A program made the position numbers and the translations under genes. Source: Alteromonadaceae bacterium 2753L.S.0a.02 (GTDB taxonomy: Bacteria > Pseudomonadota > Gammaproteobacteria > Pseudomonadales > Cellvibrionaceae). Taken from it: a stretch of 64,000 nucleotides of DNA. The stretch spans positions 372,001-436,000 of the forward strand of contig VISH01000002.1 in NCBI GenBank assembly GCA_007827375.1, in the 5' to 3' direction. Positions 60,231 through 64,000 of this stretch are shown here, one piece after another. The notes below the pieces were generated by a model that saw only the letters and a list, made by a program, of their open reading frames with translations, was not told where the DNA came from and did no database searches. How positions within the stretch are numbered: the first letter of the stretch is position 1; each line of letters opens with the position of its first letter.

Positions 60231-60668
60231 ATGACGGTTTCACACGATAATCTCCCGCTCCTTTTGTTGAAAGCCCGTGAAAGTTCAGTGGCTTGTATTC
60301 GACCGGTTCTGAGCGATGCTGGCCTGACCGAGCAGCAGTGGCGGGTGCTGCGTACCTTGGCTGGCGCCGGCGAGATGAATGCGCAAGACCTGGCCAGCAA
60401 TAGTTGCATTCTCAGCCCGAGTCTTTCGCGTATTTTGGCGCGCCTTGAAGCCGATAAGATTATCATTCGAAAAGTTGACTCAGCCGACCAGCGTGCTCTC
60501 AATCTAAAACTGAGCGCTAAAGGCAAACGCTTGCACGACCGTCTCGCCCCAAAAGTTGAAAAACAGTATCAACAGCTTGTTAAAGATGCTGGTAAAGATA
60601 CGGTATTAAAATTAGCCAATTTGCTCGAAAAGTTTGCAGTTGCTACTAACCCCGTCGCCGAGAACTAA
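60231..60668 (+). CDS. MarR-family regulator (HpaR-like)
   Basis: The 145-residue protein has the winged-helix MarR fold: TEQQWRVLRTLAGAGEMNAQ, the recognition helix CILSPSLSRILARLEAD and the wing SADQRALNLKLSAKG. The N-terminal PLLLLKARESSVACIRPVL is like HpaR, the repressor of aromatic-acid degradation, but no catabolic genes are near. Being just downstream of the exported cluster it could control that cluster; the binding sites have not been shown. A strong terminator follows. Confidence 0.85.
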   Translation: MTVSHDNLPLLLLKARESSVACIRPVLSDAGLTEQQWRVLRTLAGAGEMNAQDLASNSCILSPSLSRILARLEADKIIIRKVDSADQRALNLKLSAKGKRLHDRLAPKVEKQYQQLVKDAGKDTVLKLANLLEKFAVATNPVAEN

Positions 60669-60693
60669 TTCCGTTTTATAAAACTCCGGTTTC

Positions 60694-60737
60694 CCACATC
60701 ACGCCCTGGAATATTTTCCAGGGCGTGATGTGGTTTT
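60694..60737. terminator. Perfect 18-bp stem terminator after the MarR gene
   Basis: An 18-base arm (60694-60711) is perfectly complementary to 60716-60733, with a TATT loop and TTTT after it (60734-60737). The stem is unusually long and perfect. Confidence 0.85.
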
Positions 60738-60847
60738 GTGTGTTCGCTCCTCACACATATTTTTAACGCTAATACAAGACTGTGAGCTGCTCTGATTTTT
60801 GCGCATAATCGCTCGCCAAATAGTGTTATTGGAGATGTACAAAACCC

Positions 60848-63163
60848 ATGCTAAGTATTAACGGTCGTATCGCCCAGGAACTGAACACGCAAGAGCGTCA
60901 GGTTGCAGCTGCTGTGGCACTGTTAGATGAAGGCGCAACTGTGCCATTTATTGCGCGCTACCGTAAGGAAGTGACTGGTGGTTTGGACGACAGCCAACTG
61001 CGCCTGCTTGACGAACGTCTCGGATATTTGCGAGATCTGGAAGATCGCCGCGAAACTATTTTGAATTCCATAGCGGAGCAGGAAAAACTCACTCCGGAAC
61101 TCGAAGCGCAAATAAAAGCGGCTGAAACCAAAACACAACTGGAAGATTTGTATTTACCCTACAAGCCGAAGCGGCGTACCAAAGCCCAGATTGCCCGTGA
61201 AGCTGGCCTGGAACCGTTGGCGGATTTGCTGCTTGAAGATCCGCGCAGAGATCCGGAAAGCGAAGCGGCTGCGTTCTTAAGCAGCGAGCACAACATAGAC
61301 GACACAAAAACAGCGCTGGATGGCGCGAAACAGATATTGATGGAGCGCTTCAGTGAAGATGCCGCACTGCTCGAAAAACTGCGTAACTTTTTATCGAGCG
61401 AAGGCTATTTGCAAGCCCGATTAGTGGAAGGAAAAGAGCAGGAAGGCGCTAAATTCCGTGATTATTTTGAGCACAGTGAACCCTTAGCCAAGGTTCCCAG
61501 TCACCGAGCTCTCGCCATGTTTCGCGGTCGCAACGAGGGCGTGCTCAGCCTGGAATTAAATCTTAACGAAGACCCTGAAAAACCGGCGGGTAGCATACAT
61601 CCCTGTGAAATCATGATCGCCGAACACCGTCAGCTCTCAGACGAAGGGCGCGCTGCTGACAAGTGGTTGGCAGAAGTGGTGCGATGGACCTGGCGGGTTA
61701 AACTGCATACTTCTCTAGAAACCGATTTGCTGGGTACATTGCGGGAAAAGGCTGAAGCTGAAGCCATCGAAGTTTTCGCAAGTAATTTGAAAGATTTGCT
61801 GCTCGCCGCACCCGCCGGGCAAAAAACGACTATTGGTCTCGACCCGGGTTTACGCACTGGCGTGAAGGTGGCCGTAGTTGACGCAACCGGGCAGGTTGTC
61901 GATCATTGCGCGATCTTTCCTACGCCACCCCAAAACCGTTTAGTTGAAGCCGAAGCTGTGTTGGTGGCCTTGTGTAAAAAACACGATGTCAGTTTGATCG
62001 CTATCGGTAATGGAACGGCTTCGCGAGAAACCGACAAATTCGTGGGTGATGTGCTCAAAGCGCACAAGGACTTGCATGTGCAAAAAGTAATGGTGAACGA
62101 AGCGGGCGCTTCGGTTTATTCAGCATCGGAATTTGCCGCGAAAGAATTTCCCGATTTGGACGTCACCATTCGCGGTGCGGTTTCTATCGCGCGCCGCCTT
62201 CAAGATCCGCTGGCCGAATTGGTTAAGATCGACCCAAAATCGATTGGTGTTGGCCAGTACCAGCACGACGTTTCGCAAACGCGTCTTGCCAAATCCCTCG
62301 ATGCGGTGGTGGAAGATTGTGTGAACGGTGTTGGCGTGGAAGTGAATACCGCATCCGCGCCATTGTTGGCGAGAGTTGCCGGTTTAAATTCCACAGTTGC
62401 CAACAATATTGTGGAATTTCGCAATAAAAACGGCGCCTTCCAAAATCGCCAGCAACTATTGAAAGTATCCCGCCTTGGCGAAAAGGCCTTCGAGCAATGC
62501 GCCGGTTTTATGCGCATCGCCCACGGCGAAAACCCCTTGGATGCCTCTGGGGTGCACCCCGAAGCCTATTCAGTTGTGGAGCAGATTGCGCAAAACAATA
62601 AGCGTGAAATAAAGGGGCTTATTGGAGATACCGGATTTTTAAGAGGATTGAAAGCCAGTGATTACACCAGTGAGCAATTTGGTTTACCAACAGTAACTGA
62701 TATTTTACAGGAGTTGGATAAACCGGGTCGCGACCCGCGCCCCGAATTTAAAACCGCGCAATTTCAGGAAGGTGTCGAAAAAGTTTCTGACCTTGAACCG
62801 GGCATGATTCTCGAGGGTACAGTAACCAATGTCACCAATTTTGGGGCCTTCGTGGATGTAGGTGTACATCAGGACGGCTTGGTGCATATTTCCGCGCTTT
62901 CCAATAATTTTGTTAAAGACCCGCGTGAAGTGGTAAAGGCTGGCGATATTGTTAAAGTGAAAGTCATGGAAGTGGACATCGATCGTAAGCGTATTGCCAT
63001 GTCAATGCGCCTCGATGACACCCCTGGTGAAAAAGTTGCCGGTGGTGGAGGTAATGCTCGTAGGGCCAACAAACAACCACAACGCCGAAACAATAATGCG
63101 CAAACAAAAGTTGGCACCATGGCTGCGTTATTTGAGGCTGCAGCAAAAAATAAAAAACGTTAA
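60848..63163 (+). CDS. tex: Tex-family S1 RNA-binding transcription accessory protein
   Basis: The 771-residue cytoplasmic protein has Tex N-terminal helices (RQVAAAVALLDEGATVPFIA RYRKE type), a YqgF/RNase H-like domain (TIGLDPGLRTGVKVAV), helix-hairpin-helix motifs (RVAGLNSTVANNIVEFRN) and a C-terminal S1 domain (LEGTVTNVTNFGAFVDVGVH). It ends in a basic Asn/Arg tail. The length is usual. Tex aids transcription and RNA metabolism; it is probably monocistronic here, with GGAGATG before the start. Confidence 0.95.
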   Translation: MLSINGRIAQELNTQERQVAAAVALLDEGATVPFIARYRKEVTGGLDDSQLRLLDERLGYLRDLEDRRETILNSIAEQEKLTPELEAQIKAAETKTQLEDLYLPYKPKRRTKAQIAREAGLEPLADLLLEDPRRDPESEAAAFLSSEHNIDDTKTALDGAKQILMERFSEDAALLEKLRNFLSSEGYLQARLVEGKEQEGAKFRDYFEHSEPLAKVPSHRALAMFRGRNEGVLSLELNLNEDPEKPAGSIHPCEIMIAEHRQLSDEGRAADKWLAEVVRWTWRVKLHTSLETDLLGTLREKAEAEAIEVFASNLKDLLLAAPAGQKTTIGLDPGLRTGVKVAVVDATGQVVDHCAIFPTPPQNRLVEAEAVLVALCKKHDVSLIAIGNGTASRETDKFVGDVLKAHKDLHVQKVMVNEAGASVYSASEFAAKEFPDLDVTIRGAVSIARRLQDPLAELVKIDPKSIGVGQYQHDVSQTRLAKSLDAVVEDCVNGVGVEVNTASAPLLARVAGLNSTVANNIVEFRNKNGAFQNRQQLLKVSRLGEKAFEQCAGFMRIAHGENPLDASGVHPEAYSVVEQIAQNNKREIKGLIGDTGFLRGLKASDYTSEQFGLPTVTDILQELDKPGRDPRPEFKTAQFQEGVEKVSDLEPGMILEGTVTNVTNFGAFVDVGVHQDGLVHISALSNNFVKDPREVVKAGDIVKVKVMEVDIDRKRIAMSMRLDDTPGEKVAGGGGNARRANKQPQRRNNNAQTKVGTMAALFEAAAKNKKR

Positions 63164-63182
63164 TTACTGCGAGATGAGCAAG

Positions 63183-64000
63183 CTAAGCGGCAATGGTATT
63201 TGCCGCTTGCTTGCGATACAGGCTCGGGCTTTTTCCCGTCCAGCGTTTAAATGCTCGCGTAAAACTGGCCTGCTCAGCAAAGCCTAAAAGGTAGCTGATT
63301 TCACTAAGAGACAGGTGCGCCTCGTTAATATAATGCTTGGCAAGCGATTCGCGAATATCCGCCACCATTTTTGAAAAACTCAATTGTTCATCGTTTAGTT
63401 TGCGCTGCATAGTGCGTACGCTTAAACCCAAATCTGCCGCGATTTTTTCTTCGTCCACTTCTCCGGAAGGCAACATTTCAATTATTTTTTGTTTTATCCG
63501 ACCGCTGATATTTTGCTTGTCGAGACGCAGTAAGGCCTTGTCCGCAATTTGCTCGTTAATGCGCGCTAATTCGCTATTGCCGCTGGCGATGTGCTGCTCG
63601 GCATCCATGCGATTGATAATCCAGCCGGGAGTCGTGCTGTTGTAAACTATCGGGCAGCGGTACATATCTTCCAGTCTGCGCAGTGCCACATCAGGGCCGC
63701 GCACTGCGTGAACCTCCATGGGTGAAAAGCTCTCGCCACACAGCATGCGTGTCATTTTAAGTATGGCTGCGGCACCGGCATCGGCACCAAAAGGATGAAT
63801 ATTTTTAGGGTTTTCACTGGTGGTGATTTCGAACAAATAATTACCCTGGTAACTATTGAAGGATGAATACAGGGAGTTGTTGACGAGACGGCTATAGCGG
63901 GTTAACCGGTGCATGGCGTGAGCCAGAGAGTCGCATGCCAGCCAAGCGAAACCCAGTGCATGAAAGGTTGTCGGGTTCCAGTTTTGACCCACAGAGAGTC
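63183..64000 (-). CDS. AraC-family regulator, N-terminus outside window
   Basis: The frame is open to the window edge, so the N-terminus is missing; the first GTG visible (63992) is probably internal. The visible part has the end of an arabinose-binding-type domain like OruR (GFAWLACDSLAHAMHRLTRY) and a C-terminal AraC DNA-binding domain with two helix-turn-helix motifs (VRTMQRKLNDEQLSFSKMVADIR and SEISYLLGFAEQASFTRAFKRW). The target is unknown. It converges on tex with a 19-base gap. Confidence 0.88.
   Translation of the reverse strand, partial: LSVGQNWNPTTFHALGFAWLACDSLAHAMHRLTRYSRLVNNSLYSSFNSYQGNYLFEITTSENPKNIHPFGADAGAAAILKMTRMLCGESFSPMEVHAVRGPDVALRRLEDMYRCPIVYNSTTPGWIINRMDAEQHIASGNSELARINEQIADKALLRLDKQNISGRIKQKIIEMLPSGEVDEEKIAADLGLSVRTMQRKLNDEQLSFSKMVADIRESLAKHYINEAHLSLSEISYLLGFAEQASFTRAFKRWTGKSPSLYRKQAANTIAA

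Noticed and set aside
63185..63208. 9-bp hairpin (AAGCGGCAA...TTGCCGCTT) between tex and the AraC gene
   Set aside because: It lies in the AraC coding end and lacks a T-run, so it may be coincidence.
1..64000. CRISPR arrays, tRNA or rRNA genes, insertion sequences
   Set aside because: No repeat-spacer pattern, cloverleaf-like sequence, rRNA-like stretch or transposase was recognised by reading; a dedicated scan could still find a short RNA.

Overview
The window looks like chromosomal DNA of a free-living Gram-negative gammaproteobacterium. It carries lipid A/Kdo genes (msbA, waaA), glnE beside ilvE, topoisomerase IV parC, tex, RND efflux, many lipoproteins and outer-membrane barrels, c-type cytochromes and c-di-GMP proteins. 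The msbA-waaA-ilvE-glnE neighbourhood and the taste for exported proteins suggest a marine Cellvibrionales/Cellvibrionaceae-type organism; that placement is an inference. I see no rRNA, tRNA, insertion sequence or CRISPR array. The first and last genes are cut by the window edges.

1-5.7 kb holds the end of a periplasmic-binding-like protein, a barrel protein coupled to a lipoprotein, a P2-type cation ATPase and a duplicated-domain lipoprotein. 5.7-13.3 kb is a copper-handling island. It has a CusRS/CopRS-like two-component system divergent from a His/Met-rich periplasmic protein and a cytochrome c. A MerR-type metal sensor follows with its own 19-bp-spacer promoter, leading into copA, a membrane-anchored cupredoxin, a divergent PII protein, a DUF2933-like peptide and an HMA-like protein without a CxxC. 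13.4-17.8 kb is an RND pump with its adaptor, without an outer-membrane channel gene.

17.9-33.9 kb is mostly housekeeping and signalling: waaA-msbA, ilvE, glnE, a chemoreceptor, a CheC-like protein with a PAS-GGDEF cyclase, a glyoxalase-II-like hydrolase, parC and a PilZ protein. 34.8-36.8 kb has a primosome-like pair: a DnaT-like protein with four tandem DnaT-type domains and a lambda-P-like helicase loader. 36.8-41.7 kb has a membrane SGNH hydrolase and an ECF sigma factor overlapping a membrane VWA protein that carries a TonB-receptor-plug-like segment. 41.8-45.9 kb has a NADAR protein, an exported glycosidase-like protein and an OPT transporter.

46-60 kb is the most unusual part: about ten genes, essentially all exported, diverging from a 618-bp repeat-containing regulatory region. 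Leftward run an HzsA-related di-haem-motif lipoprotein, two small barrels (one with an SH3b domain), a TlpA thioredoxin, DUF4266, DUF3570 and a lipoprotein. Rightward run a CxxCH protein with a DUF1588-like signature, a LamG lipoprotein with two duplicated CxxCH...HNCW units, and a possible Tat substrate. I read this as an uncharacterised envelope redox or metal-processing system and the best candidate here for an undescribed one. A MarR regulator, tex and a truncated AraC regulator close the window.
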